Source of the DNA: Paractinoplanes deccanensis
GTDB lineage: Bacteria > Actinomycetota > Actinomycetes > Mycobacteriales > Micromonosporaceae
Length of the DNA stretch: 64,000 nucleotides
Direction of reading: 5' to 3'
Assembly: GCF_016862115.1 (NCBI RefSeq)
Contig: NZ_BOMI01000028.1
Location: 1-64,000 of the forward strand
In this document: piece after piece, positions 26,155 to 34,761 of the stretch
Layout: each line of letters starts with the position of its first letter
Position numbering within the stretch: position 1 is the first letter of the stretch
Notes under the pieces: generated by a model
Database searches by the model: none
What the model saw: the letters and a program-made list of their open reading frames with translations, nothing else
Told to the model about the DNA's origin: nothing
Position numbers and translations under genes: made by a program

Positions 26155-26997
26155 TCAACGTGGCCCGGTCGCGCTCAGCCCGGCCGTCACCTCGCCACCG
26201 TGCCGCGGCCGCGACCACGAACCGGCTCCACGAACCAGCACGATCGGCGGGCGGCCGTGGTGCAGCAGCGTCTGCGCCACCGAGCCGAGCAACCCGTGAT
26301 AGGGCTGGTCGCCCCGGGCCCCCACGACCACGAGCGACGCGTGCCGCGACTCGCGGCACAGCACCGTGGCCGGGTCACCGGTCAGGGACCGGAGCTCGGC
26401 CTCGACGCCCCGGCCGGCGGCCCACTCGGCGACGAGATCCTCGAGCTCGTGCACCCGTTCCCGCGCCGTGCCCACATGCACGACGACGAGGCCGAGGGAC
26501 CGGTGTGCGGCTTCGCCGAACGCCGTGCCGAGCGCGGCGTCCGACACGGCGGAGCCGTTCACGCCGACCACGACCGGTCCGTACGGCGCGGGCGCGGCCC
26601 GGGTGACCAGAACGTCGCTGAAGGACCGTGCCGCGAGTTGGACAGCCGTCGCGCCGGTGGGCAGGCAGACCCGGTCGTTCAGGTTGCCGTCGCCCACCAC
26701 GATCAGCGCGCTCCGGCGGGACAGCCGCAGCAGCCCGTGCACCGGGTCGCCTTCGAGCAACTGGGTGGTGACCGGCAGGCCGGGCGCGATCCGCTCGGCG
26801 ATGGCCGCGGCCTGGCGCAACATCGCCCGGGCGAGGTGCGGCGGGTCGACCACCCCGGGACGATAGCTCACCGCGTGGGCCAGCCGCAGCGCGCAGCCCA
26901 GGGCCGACGCCTCCCGGGCGGCCACTTTGACCGCCTGGTAACTGGCCGGTGATCCGCTCACCCCGGCGGCCACCGGCGGCTTGGACGAGATGGACAT
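26155..26997 (-). CDS. tandem universal stress protein (two UspA domains)
   Basis: 280 residues from ATG 26997, which has a strong GGAGGGAG ribosome site. The first UspA domain (about 1-130) is degenerate, VAAGVSGSPASYQAVKVAAR to ALIVVGDGN. The second (about 135-270) has VVVGVNGSAVSDAALGTAFG and an ATP-type GARGDQPYHGLLGSVAQTLL signature near the end. Such proteins respond to hypoxia or stress; there is no operon partner here. Confidence 0.87.
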   Translation of the reverse strand: MSISSKPPVAAGVSGSPASYQAVKVAAREASALGCALRLAHAVSYRPGVVDPPHLARAMLRQAAAIAERIAPGLPVTTQLLEGDPVHGLLRLSRRSALIVVGDGNLNDRVCLPTGATAVQLAARSFSDVLVTRAAPAPYGPVVVGVNGSAVSDAALGTAFGEAAHRSLGLVVVHVGTARERVHELEDLVAEWAAGRGVEAELRSLTGDPATVLCRESRHASLVVVGARGDQPYHGLLGSVAQTLLHHGRPPIVLVRGAGSWSRPRHGGEVTAGLSATGPR

Positions 26998-27281
26998 GCG
27001 CTCACTCCCTCCAGCGGCGGCGGACATCACCTCTTCGTCACGCTAGGTCGGCCGCGCCGAGAACGGACAGGGTCGATCGCCTCTGTCCGGCCGCCGGTCA
27101 GGGTCTGGTCGCCGGCGGGGCGGGTAGCTTGGGGTCCGCCCTGTACACAAAGGCTCCACTGTGTGGGCCGGCGCGCCGAGGTGGATCTGAAAGTCGGCGG
27201 CATGTGCGGGGCGATGCGGCCGAGCCGTTGCGCCGGGCCGATGGTCGCCGTCGCCGAACGTCGAGGAGTTGCCAGAAGTGG

Positions 27282-27827
27282 TCAACGTCCACGAGCGGCG
27301 GGGAAGGCGCCTGCCGCGTCGGGCCAGTGGATGCGGTACTTGCCCGGGGTGCCGTTGAGGCGGGCCGGGTCGCCGCCGGGCGGGGACGCGAAGCCGGACT
27401 CGACGCGGGTGCCGCCGCGCGACTCGTAGAAGGCCTGGGCGGCCGTGTTCTGCTGGAGGACCCACAGATACATGGGCCGGGAGCCGACCGTCTGGGCCGC
27501 GGCGGACAGCAGCCGGGTGCCCAGGCCGCCGCGCTTCCGGGCGTACGACACGTGGAGGTTGTCGACGAGGCTGCCCCAGCGCGGATCGTGATCGGGGATG
27601 ACGTGCACGAAACCGACCAGGTCGCCGTCGCTCTCGGCCACGATGGTGCGCCCGGACGGCGGCGCGGCGAAGCGGGCGCCCCAGAAGGCCAGGCGGTCCG
27701 CGACCACGTCGCCGTCGAGGTAGGTGTCGGTGTAGGCGCCGCGGTAGTGCCGCCGCCAGCTGTCGGCGTGCAGCGCGGCGATGCCCGCCACATCAGCGCC
27801 GGTGGCGTCGCGAAGGGTGAACAGCAC
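27282..27827 (-). CDS. GNAT-family N-acetyltransferase
   Basis: 181 residues. LRDATGADVAGIAALHADSW opens the fold. The acetyl-CoA loop region is VSYARKRGGLGTRLLSAAAQ and the C-terminal block is LQQNTAAQAFYESRGGTRVE. The substrate is unknown. It is transcribed away from the ileS leader, with which it shares the 157-bp gap 27828-27984. Confidence 0.85.
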   Translation of the reverse strand: MLFTLRDATGADVAGIAALHADSWRRHYRGAYTDTYLDGDVVADRLAFWGARFAAPPSGRTIVAESDGDLVGFVHVIPDHDPRWGSLVDNLHVSYARKRGGLGTRLLSAAAQTVGSRPMYLWVLQQNTAAQAFYESRGGTRVESGFASPPGGDPARLNGTPGKYRIHWPDAAGAFPAARGR

Positions 27828-27984
27828 GGATTTTACTCCCGTCTCGTGGCTTGCCTCGTGAAAGAGGCCCGGTCGTCACCCGGGGCACCCCGCCCGCGAG
27901 GGAGGGTTGCCGGCCAGCAAGCCGGGGCTACGCGCTGACACTCATGACCGCTGTGGCGACAGCGTACGCGAAAGAAGCCGGCGG

Positions 27985-28275
27985 CGCGGGGCGCGGTAGG
28001 ATCGCCGCGCAAGGCGTTGATGGGGACGAGTAGCGGCGCACGCGGTCGAGAGCGAACCGGGGACGGTGGGAGCCCGGTGGCGAGCACGACGCGAAAATCA
28101 CCCCGGAGCCGCCGGAGGAAAGGCCCTCGCGGGCCGAGTAAAGCCGGCTGCAAGCACCTCGAGTGGGCCGGTTGAAGCAGTGAGCCGGTCAAGGAGGGTG
28201 GTACCGCGGGGCTCGGATAAAAAGGGCCTCGTCCCTCCGTTGGAAGCATGCCAGTCCGACGGAGGAAAAAACGCG
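27985..28275 (+). promoter_or_regulatory. T-box riboswitch leader of ileS (translational type)
   Basis: The leader carries the T-box AGGGTGGTACCGCG at 28195-28208. Its UGGU bulge suits the ACCA end of tRNA-Ile. An ultrashort Stem I (GCGCGG...CCGCGC, 27991-28010) has an AUC isoleucine codon in its loop at 28001-28003, as in actinobacterial ileS leaders. Downstream, CCTCCGTTGG (28234-28243) can pair with CCGACGGAGG (28256-28265) and bury the ribosome site GGAGG. The alternative pairing GGAGGG (28193-28198) with CCCTCC (28233-28238) would free it. Uncharged tRNA-Ile should therefore open translation of ileS. No intrinsic terminator is seen, which supports the translational mode. Confidence 0.92.
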
Positions 28276-31200
28276 ATGTACCGCCCAGTGCCGGCCCGGG
28301 TCGACCTGCCCGCGCTCGACCATGACGTGCTGAAGTTCTGGCGCGAGAAGGACGTCTTCCATCGCAGCCTCGAGCAGTCCGCGGGGCGGCCCGAATGGGT
28401 TTTCTACGAGGGGCCGCCGACGGCGAACGGCATGCCGGGGGCGCACCACATCGAGGCGCGCGTCTTCAAGGACGTCTTTCCGCGATACCGCACGATGAAG
28501 GGTTACCACGTGGCCCGCAAGGCCGGGTGGGACTGTCACGGTCTGCCCGTCGAGCTGGCCGTCGAGAAGGAGCTCGGTTTCAGCGGAAAGCCGGACATCG
28601 AGAAGTACGGCATCGCCGAGTTCAACGCGAGATGCCGCGCGTCGGTGACCCGGCACACCGATGCTTTCGCCGAGCTGACCGAGCGCATGGGCTATTGGGT
28701 CGACCTGGACGACGCGTACCGGACGATGGATCCGGGTTATATCGAGTCGGTGTGGTGGTCGCTCCAGCAGATCTTCGACAAGGGGCTGCTGGTCGAGGAT
28801 TTCCGGGTGGCGCCGTGGTGCCCGCGGGACCAGACGACATTGTCGGACCACGAATTGGCCCAGGGGTACGAGACCGATGTCGACCCGGCTGTCTACGTGC
28901 GTTTCCCGTTGACCGGCGGGCCGCTCGCCGGGACCACCGATCTGCTCGTGTGGACGACCACGCCGTGGACGCTGGTGTCGAACACGGCCGTCGCGGTCAA
29001 CCCGAACGTCACCTACGTCGTCGTCACGGACGGCGACCAGCGGCTGATCGTCGCCGAGCAGCTGATCCCGGAGGGCTTCGAGAAGACCGGCGAGAGCTTC
29101 ACCGGCCGCGAGATGGAGCGGTGGACGTACCGGCCGCCGTTCGATCTGGTCGAGGTGCCGGACGCGCACATCGTGATCCTGGCCGACTACGTGACCACGG
29201 ACAGTGGCACCGGGCTGGTGCACCAGTCGCCGGCGTTCGGCGCTGACGACCTGGCGAGCTGCCGCGCCTACGGATTGCCGATGGTCAATCCGGTGCGGCG
29301 GGACGGCACGTTCTCCGAGGAGGTTCCGCTCGTCGGCGGGCTCTTCTTCCGTACGGCCAATGAGCCCTTGGTCGCGGAACTGAAGAACAAGGGACTGCTG
29401 TTCCGGCACGACGACTACGAGCACCAGTACCCGCACTGCTGGCGCTGCCACACGGCGCTCATCTACTACGCGCAGCCGTCCTGGTACATCCGCACCACCG
29501 CGGTCCGCGACGCGATGATCCGGGAGAACGAGAGGACGAACTGGCAGCCCGAGACGGTCAAGCACGGACGGTACGGCGACTGGCTCGCCAACAACGTCGA
29601 CTGGGCCCTGTCGCGCAACCGCTACTGGGGCACTCCCCTGCCGATCTGGCGCTGCGAGGCCGGGCATCTGACATGTGTCGGCTCGCTCGCCGAATTGTCG
29701 GGGCTCAGCAAGTCGGACCTGTCGGATCTGGATCCGCACCGGCCCTACATCGACGAGGTCACCTTCGCCTGCCCGTCGTGCGGCGAAAAGGCCACGCGCG
29801 TGCCGGAGGTCATCGACGCGTGGTACGACTCGGGCTCGATGCCGTTCGCGCAGTTCGGTTACCCGTACAAGAACCAGGCCCTTTTCTCCAAGAGTTTTCC
29901 CGCGCAGTTCATCTCGGAGGCCATCGACCAGACCCGCGGCTGGTTCTACACGCTGATGGCGGTCGGCACGCTCGTCTTCGACCGTTCCCCGTACGAGAAC
30001 GTGGTCTGCCTCGGGCACATCCTCGCCGAGGACGGCCGCAAGATGTCGAAGCACCTGGGCAACATCCTCGAGCCGATCCCGCTGATGGACACCCACGGCG
30101 CCGACGCGGTCCGCTGGTTCATGGCCGCCGTCGGCTCCCCCTGGTCGGCGCGGCGCGTCGGGCACACCACGCTGCAGGAGGTGGTGCGCAAGACGCTGCT
30201 GACGTACTGGAACACCGTCGCCTTCCAGGCGCTCTACGGGCGTACCGCCCAGTGGTCGCCCTCGGCCGCGGACCCGGCGCCGGCCGGCCGCCCGGTGCTC
30301 GACCGCTGGGTCCTCTCGGAGCTCAACGAGCTGGTCCGCCGGGTCGACGCCGCGCTCGACGCGTTCGACACCCAGGAGGCCGGCAAGCTCCTCGCCGCGT
30401 TCGTCGACGACCTTTCCAACTGGTACGTGCGCCGCAGCCGCCGCCGTTTCTGGCGCGGCGACCGGGCCGCGCTCGCCACCCTGCACGAGGCGCTGCGCAC
30501 CGTCACGCTGCTGATGGCGCCGCTCACCCCGTTCATCACCGAACGCGTCTGGCAGGACCTGGTCGCCGCGGTCGACCCGGCCGAGCCCGCGTCGGTGCAC
30601 CTGGCGTCGTTCCCGGTCGCCGACACGTCGCTGATCGACCCGTCGCTGTCCGCGCACGTCGCCACGACCCGCCGCCTGGTCGAGCTGGGCCGCGCCGCCC
30701 GCGCCGAGTCCGGCATGAAGGTGCGCCAGCCGCTGTCCCGCGCGCTGGCTTCCGCACCCGGTTTCGCGGCCCTGCCGGCGGAGCTGCTCGCGGAGATCGC
30801 CGCCGAGCTCAACGTCGGCACGGTCGAGCCGGTGGCGGGCTCGTTCGTCGACACCACGGCAAAGGCCAATTTCCGTACGCTGGGCAGGCGCTTCGGCAAG
30901 CGCGTGCAGGACGTGGCCCGGGCGGTCGCGGCCGCCGACGCCGCCGCCCTGAAGGACGCGCTGCGCGACACCGGCTCGGCCACCGTCGACGTGGCCGGCG
31001 AGCAGATCACGCTCACCGCCGACGAGGTCGTCATCACCGAGACCCCGCGCGAGGGCTGGGCGGTGGCCTCCGACGCCGGCGCCACCGTGGCCCTGGACCT
31101 GCACCTCACCGACGACCTGCGCCGCGCCGGCCTGGCCCGCGACGCCATCCGCCAGATCCAGGAGGCCCGCAAGACGAGCGGCCTGGACGTCTCCGACCGC

Positions 31201-31377
31201 ATCGACCTGCGCTACCAGACCACCTCGGACGAGACGGCCCGCGCCCTGGCCGAGCACAGCACCCTGGTCGCCGAGGAGGTCCTGGCAGCCTCGTACGAGG
31301 CCGGCGCCCCCACGTGGCCGCACACGTTCACCGACGAGTCCCTCGGCCTGACGTTCTGGCTCCGCAAGGCCGCCTGA
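28276..31377 (+). CDS. ileS: isoleucyl-tRNA synthetase (eukaryote-like, type 2)
   Basis: 1033 residues from ATG 28276; the ribosome site is GGAGG at 28261-28265, sequestered by the T-box leader. It is a class I synthetase. The HIGH-equivalent reads PGAHH (residues 54-58) within PTANGMPGAHHIEARVFKDV, and the KMSKS loop is KMSKH at 589-593. The editing domain includes VWTTTPWTLVSNTAVAVNP and GTGLVHQSPAFGADD. A zinc-type CPSCGEKATRVPEVIDAWYD precedes the catalytic C half, and the anticodon-binding part ends in DVSDRIDLRY. The HxxHH-like signature and KMSKH place it with type 2 IleRS, which in other species is mupirocin-tolerant (established knowledge). It charges tRNA-Ile in the cytoplasm. Confidence 0.96.
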   Translation: MYRPVPARVDLPALDHDVLKFWREKDVFHRSLEQSAGRPEWVFYEGPPTANGMPGAHHIEARVFKDVFPRYRTMKGYHVARKAGWDCHGLPVELAVEKELGFSGKPDIEKYGIAEFNARCRASVTRHTDAFAELTERMGYWVDLDDAYRTMDPGYIESVWWSLQQIFDKGLLVEDFRVAPWCPRDQTTLSDHELAQGYETDVDPAVYVRFPLTGGPLAGTTDLLVWTTTPWTLVSNTAVAVNPNVTYVVVTDGDQRLIVAEQLIPEGFEKTGESFTGREMERWTYRPPFDLVEVPDAHIVILADYVTTDSGTGLVHQSPAFGADDLASCRAYGLPMVNPVRRDGTFSEEVPLVGGLFFRTANEPLVAELKNKGLLFRHDDYEHQYPHCWRCHTALIYYAQPSWYIRTTAVRDAMIRENERTNWQPETVKHGRYGDWLANNVDWALSRNRYWGTPLPIWRCEAGHLTCVGSLAELSGLSKSDLSDLDPHRPYIDEVTFACPSCGEKATRVPEVIDAWYDSGSMPFAQFGYPYKNQALFSKSFPAQFISEAIDQTRGWFYTLMAVGTLVFDRSPYENVVCLGHILAEDGRKMSKHLGNILEPIPLMDTHGADAVRWFMAAVGSPWSARRVGHTTLQEVVRKTLLTYWNTVAFQALYGRTAQWSPSAADPAPAGRPVLDRWVLSELNELVRRVDAALDAFDTQEAGKLLAAFVDDLSNWYVRRSRRRFWRGDRAALATLHEALRTVTLLMAPLTPFITERVWQDLVAAVDPAEPASVHLASFPVADTSLIDPSLSAHVATTRRLVELGRAARAESGMKVRQPLSRALASAPGFAALPAELLAEIAAELNVGTVEPVAGSFVDTTAKANFRTLGRRFGKRVQDVARAVAAADAAALKDALRDTGSATVDVAGEQITLTADEVVITETPREGWAVASDAGATVALDLHLTDDLRRAGLARDAIRQIQEARKTSGLDVSDRIDLRYQTTSDETARALAEHSTLVAEEVLAASYEAGAPTWPHTFTDESLGLTFWLRKAA

Positions 31378-31390
31378 CCGCAAGGCCCCA

Positions 31391-31419
31391 CCGGCGCCGG
31401 CGATCTCAGCCGGCGCCGG
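31391..31419 (+). terminator. hairpin terminator of ileS
   Basis: A perfect 11-bp stem, CCGGCGCCGGC with GCCGGCGCCGG, closes the loop GATCTCA. It starts 14 bp after the ileS stop and immediately precedes the next promoter. Confidence 0.75.
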
Positions 31420-31420
31420 A

Positions 31421-31476
31421 TTGACAGTGTCTAGGACGAGCGTCCTAAGATGATCACTAGGACGCTCGTCCTAGAC
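31421..31476 (+). promoter_or_regulatory. promoter with double palindromic TetR operator
   Basis: A -35 element TTGACA (31421-31426) and a -10-like TAAGAT (31446-31451, spacer 19) overlap two operator copies. The copies are GTCTAGGACGAGCGTCCTA (31429-31447) and its exact inverse TAGGACGCTCGTCCTAGAC (31458-31476), separated by 10 bp. Each arm is itself a near-palindrome (TAGGACG-N2-CGTCCTA). The arrangement fits binding of two TetR dimers that block the promoter, hence autorepression of the 31503 regulator. Confidence 0.85.
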
Positions 31477-31502
31477 GCTGTCGCTCGGAGGGATGGTCGC
31501 GG

Positions 31503-32069
31503 ATGGCGGGAGGTGCGACGCGGGCGCAGATCGTCGCGGCGGCGGATCGGCTCTTCTATGAGCAAGGGTTCGAGCACACGTCGTTCACGGCGATCGCCGA
31601 GGCTGTGGGGCTGTCCCGGGGCAACTTTTACTACCACTTCAAGAGCAAGGACGAGATCCTCGCGGCGGTCATCGGGTGCCGGGTGGAGGCCACCCGCGCC
31701 ATGCTGCGGCAGTGGGAGGACGAGGCCGCCGGGCCCGCGGAGCGGATCCGGCGGTTCATCCGGATCGTGGAGACCAACGGGGCGGACATCCGCGACTACG
31801 GGTGTCCGGTGGGCACGCTCACCGCCGAGCTGGCGAAGCTGCGCCATCCGTCGCGGCCCGAGGCCACCGCGCTGTTCACGCTCTTCCGGGACTGGCTGCG
31901 TGCGCAGTTCACGGCGCTCGGCCGTGCGCGGGACGCGGACGAGCTCGCCCTGCACGTGCTGGCCTTCAGCCAAGGGGTCGCCGCGCTGGCCAACGCCTTC
32001 GGCGATCAGGACTTCGTACGCCGTGAGGTGGAACGCCAGGAAGCCTGGCTCGCCGCTCTGGACTCCTAG
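31503..32069 (+). CDS. TetR-family transcriptional repressor
   Basis: 188 residues. The N-terminal HTH (RAQIVAAADRLFYEQGFEHT, then AIAEAVGLSRGNFYYHFKSK) is canonical. The ligand domain has YGCPVGTLTAELAKLRHPSR, a block shared with TetR regulators of small oxidative or quinone-responsive operons. It sits behind a double palindrome operator and runs into the YciI-like gene 12 bp downstream, forming a two-gene operon. Confidence 0.9.
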   Translation: MAGGATRAQIVAAADRLFYEQGFEHTSFTAIAEAVGLSRGNFYYHFKSKDEILAAVIGCRVEATRAMLRQWEDEAAGPAERIRRFIRIVETNGADIRDYGCPVGTLTAELAKLRHPSRPEATALFTLFRDWLRAQFTALGRARDADELALHVLAFSQGVAALANAFGDQDFVRREVERQEAWLAALDS

Positions 32070-32081
32070 GAAGGGACTCGT

Positions 32082-32375
32082 ATGTACATCGTGTTGCTCC
32101 GCTTCGCCGAGAACAAGGCCGCCGCGGCCGAGCACATGCCCGGCCACCAGCAGTGGATCGAGCAGGGTCTGGCGGACCGGGTCTTCCTGCTCGTCGGCGG
32201 CATTCAGCCGGGGCTCGGCGGCGCGGTGCTGGCGCACGACACGACGCCGGCCGAGCTCCAGCAGCGGGTGGCGGCGGACCCGTTCGTCGCCCACCGCGTC
32301 GTCGACGCCGAGATCCTGGAGATCGCACCGGGCATGACCGACCCGCGGCTGGAGTTCCTGATGCCGGCCCAGTGA
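32082..32375 (+). CDS. YciI-family small protein
   Basis: 97 residues. IVLLRFAENKAAAAEHMPGHQQW and ADPFVAHRVVDAEILEIAPG match the YciI/YCII dimeric alpha-beta fold, which has a conserved His-Asp-type site of unknown chemistry. It is co-transcribed with the TetR regulator. Its last three codons and stop form the first copy of a downstream 15-bp array. Confidence 0.82.
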   Translation: MYIVLLRFAENKAAAAEHMPGHQQWIEQGLADRVFLLVGGIQPGLGGAVLAHDTTPAELQQRVAADPFVAHRVVDAEILEIAPGMTDPRLEFLMPAQ

Positions 32376-32459
32376 AGGCCGGCCCAGTGAAGGTCGGCCC
32401 AGTGAAGGCCGGCCCAGTGAAGGCCGGCCCAGTGAAGGTGAGGGCCGGCCCGATGAAGG
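32364..32459. repeat. 15-bp tandem array grown from the YciI stop codon
   Basis: CCGGCCCAGTGAAGG occurs at 32364, 32379, 32394 (one change), 32409 and 32424, followed by two degenerate copies to about 32475. The first copy encodes the last residues P-A-Q and the TGA stop of the YciI gene, so each extra copy repeats the stop codon in frame. It ends just before the convergent MFS gene. Confidence 0.93.
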
Positions 32460-32482
32460 CGCCGGCCCGGGAGAGGCCGGAG

Positions 32483-33829
32483 TCAGGATGCGCCGAACCA
32501 GGCTGCGGCCGCGAGGCACATCGCGGCGGCCAGGGCGAGCGCGTGCCCGGAGCCGGTGCGGACGCCGCCGTGCAGGAAGGCGCCCATCGCCGCCACGCCG
32601 GCGGTAGCCCCGAGCTGGCGTACCGCGTTGAGCAGGCCCCCGGCGGCGCCGGCGACGGCGGGCGCCGCGGAGCTCAGCACGGCGGCGACCACGGCCGGCA
32701 GCACCAGCGACACGCCGACGCCGGCCAGCAGCAGGGCGGCGGCGAGCCAGACGTAGCCGGCCGCCGACCACGCCGCCACGGCCAGCCCGGCACATCCGGC
32801 GCCGAGCAGGCCCAGCCCGGCCAGCACCGGCGGGCGCGGGCCGAAGCGGCTCACCAGCCGGCCGGTCAGCGGCGGGTTGACCACGAACGGCACGGTCAGC
32901 GGCAGCAGGGCGAGTCCGCTGCCGGCGGCGTCCAGGCCGCGGTCGTGGCGCAGCAGCAACGGCAGCACGAAGAGGGTGCCGTTGAGGGCGAAGGTGACCG
33001 CCGCGCCCACGAACAGGGCCGCCGGGATGCCTGGGCTGCGCCACGCGGACCGGGGCAGCACCGGCGCGCCGCTGCCCCGTTCGACGAGGAAGAAGGCCAC
33101 GGCCACCCCTGCCGCCACCGCGGCGTGCCACCACGAGGCCGAGCCGGCGGCGATCACCGCGTCGGTGCCGGCGGCCACCGCGACGACGAGGGCGGCCTGC
33201 GCCGTCCAGCTGATGCGCCGGTCGGTGGCCGGGACCGGCGCCGGCGCGCCCGCGGTCAGGGCGAGCACGACGACCGCGAGGGGCACGTTCACCAGGAAGA
33301 CGGCCCGCCAGCCGGCGAGGTCCACCAGGACGCCGCCGGCGACCGGGCCGACGGCCACGGCGGCGCCGCTGATCGCCGCCCACGTGCCGACCGCTCTGGT
33401 GCGCCGGGCCGGTTCGGGATACAGCCGGGCGATCAGGGCCAGGGACGCGGGCACGCACGCGGCCGCCGCGGCGCCCTGGAGCACGCGAGCCGCGACCAGG
33501 GCCGGCACCGTCGGCGCGGCGGCGGACAGCGCCGACAGCACGCCGAACGCGGCGACGCCGGCCCGGAAGAGCCGGTCCGCGCCGTACCGGTCGGCGAGGG
33601 CACCGGCCGACAGCAGCAGCGCGCCGAAGGCCACCGTGTAGCCGGTGGTGGTCCATTGCAGGCCGGCGACCGACGCGTGCAGCGACCGGGCCAGGTCGGG
33701 TTCGGCGACGGCGAGCACCGTCATGTCGAGCAGCACCATGAAGTAGCCGAGCGAGATGCCCAGCAGCGTGAGGTCTCGGGTGGATCGAAGCACGCGGCCA
33801 CTGTCGCCGGGACGCCGGGCGGGCTCCAC
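32483..33829 (-). CDS. MFS transporter (DHA2-like drug exporter type)
   Basis: 448 residues from GTG 33829; a GTG at 33793 is an alternative that leaves more room for the operator. Helices include LLGISLGYFMVLLDMTVLAV, with the antiporter-type motif C region VAVGPVAGGVLVDLAGWRAVFLVNVP. The loop ADRYGADRLFR between helices 2 and 3 corresponds to motif A. About 14 helices are predicted. It probably exports small hydrophobic compounds. Divergent from a LysR gene across a short palindrome, so likely controlled by it. Confidence 0.85.
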   Translation of the reverse strand: MEPARRPGDSGRVLRSTRDLTLLGISLGYFMVLLDMTVLAVAEPDLARSLHASVAGLQWTTTGYTVAFGALLLSAGALADRYGADRLFRAGVAAFGVLSALSAAAPTVPALVAARVLQGAAAAACVPASLALIARLYPEPARRTRAVGTWAAISGAAVAVGPVAGGVLVDLAGWRAVFLVNVPLAVVVLALTAGAPAPVPATDRRISWTAQAALVVAVAAGTDAVIAAGSASWWHAAVAAGVAVAFFLVERGSGAPVLPRSAWRSPGIPAALFVGAAVTFALNGTLFVLPLLLRHDRGLDAAGSGLALLPLTVPFVVNPPLTGRLVSRFGPRPPVLAGLGLLGAGCAGLAVAAWSAAGYVWLAAALLLAGVGVSLVLPAVVAAVLSSAAPAVAGAAGGLLNAVRQLGATAGVAAMGAFLHGGVRTGSGHALALAAAMCLAAAAWFGAS

Positions 33830-33846
33830 CGGATCGCCCGAAGCAC

Positions 33847-33865
33847 CGTTCGGAAATACCGAACG
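33847..33865. promoter_or_regulatory. LysR-type operator between divergent MFS and LysR genes
   Basis: CGTTCGGAAATACCGAACG is a 7-bp perfect inverted repeat around a 5-bp AT-rich centre. It contains the T-N11-A pattern (TTCGGAAATACCGAA) typical of LysR binding sites. It lies 22 bp upstream of the LysR start and 17 bp upstream of the MFS start. Confidence 0.75.
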
Positions 33866-33887
33866 CCCGGGGCGGGTTGGCGTCGGC

Positions 33888-34760
33888 GTGGAGCTTCGTC
33901 ATCTGCGCGTCTTCGACGCCGTCGTGCGCACCGGCACGGTCACCGACGCCGCCGTCGCGCTCGGCATGGCACCGTCGAGCGTCTCCGAGCAGGTCCGCGC
34001 GCTGGAGCGCTCGCTCGGCGTCCCGCTGTTCGAGCGCGGGGCGCGGGGCATGCGCCTGACCGGCGAGGGCCGGCGCCTGACCGGGTGGGCCCGTCAGCTG
34101 CTCGGGCTGGCCGACCGGGCGATCGCCGACGTGGCGGGCCGCCGCGACGACGTACGGCTGGGCGCCTTGGAGACCCTGGTGGCGACCTGTGTGCCCACGG
34201 TGCTGGCCCGGCTGGCCGAACGCCGCCCGCTGCTGCGCGCCGACGTGCGCCCCGCCACCGACCGGCTGGCCCTGCTGGCCGATGTGGACGCCGGACGGCT
34301 CGACGCGGCCCTGCTGCTCGACACCGGCACCGCCCTCGGCGATCTGGGTTTCGAGCCGCCGGCCGGGTCGCTGCGCTTCCTCGACCTCGACCCGGTGCCG
34401 CTCGCCCTGCTCGCCGCCCCGGGCCACGGGCCGCGGCACCGGATCGGCCCGGCGGACCTGGACGGCGAGCGGTTGCTGCTGAACGCGCCGAACTGCTCGT
34501 TCGCCCTGGCCGCCGACCGGCTGCTGGGTGCCGGACCGGAGCGGGTCTTCGTCGGCTCGGTCGCCACCGTCCGGGCGTGGGCCGAGCAGGGTCTCGGCAT
34601 CGCGCTGCTGCCGGACTTCGCCGTCACCGGCGCCGTCCGGGCCGGCACGCTGGACGCCCTCGACCTCCCCCTGCCCGCGCTGGCCTTGCGCCTGGTCTGG
34701 CGCGCCGGCCGGGAGGACGACCCACGGGTCCGCGACCTCCTGTACGCCGCCAGCGGCTGA
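33888..34760 (+). CDS. LysR-family transcriptional regulator
   Basis: 290 residues from GTG 33888. The HTH VELRHLRVFDAVVRTGTVTD, then AAVALGMAPSSVSEQVRALE, and LGVPLFERGARGMRLTGEGR are canonical. The effector domain runs from about residue 90 to the end. It is divergent from the MFS exporter across a LysR-type palindrome, a layout typical of an activator of the neighbouring transporter. Confidence 0.92.
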   Translation: MELRHLRVFDAVVRTGTVTDAAVALGMAPSSVSEQVRALERSLGVPLFERGARGMRLTGEGRRLTGWARQLLGLADRAIADVAGRRDDVRLGALETLVATCVPTVLARLAERRPLLRADVRPATDRLALLADVDAGRLDAALLLDTGTALGDLGFEPPAGSLRFLDLDPVPLALLAAPGHGPRHRIGPADLDGERLLLNAPNCSFALAADRLLGAGPERVFVGSVATVRAWAEQGLGIALLPDFAVTGAVRAGTLDALDLPLPALALRLVWRAGREDDPRVRDLLYAASG

Positions 34761-34761
34761 C

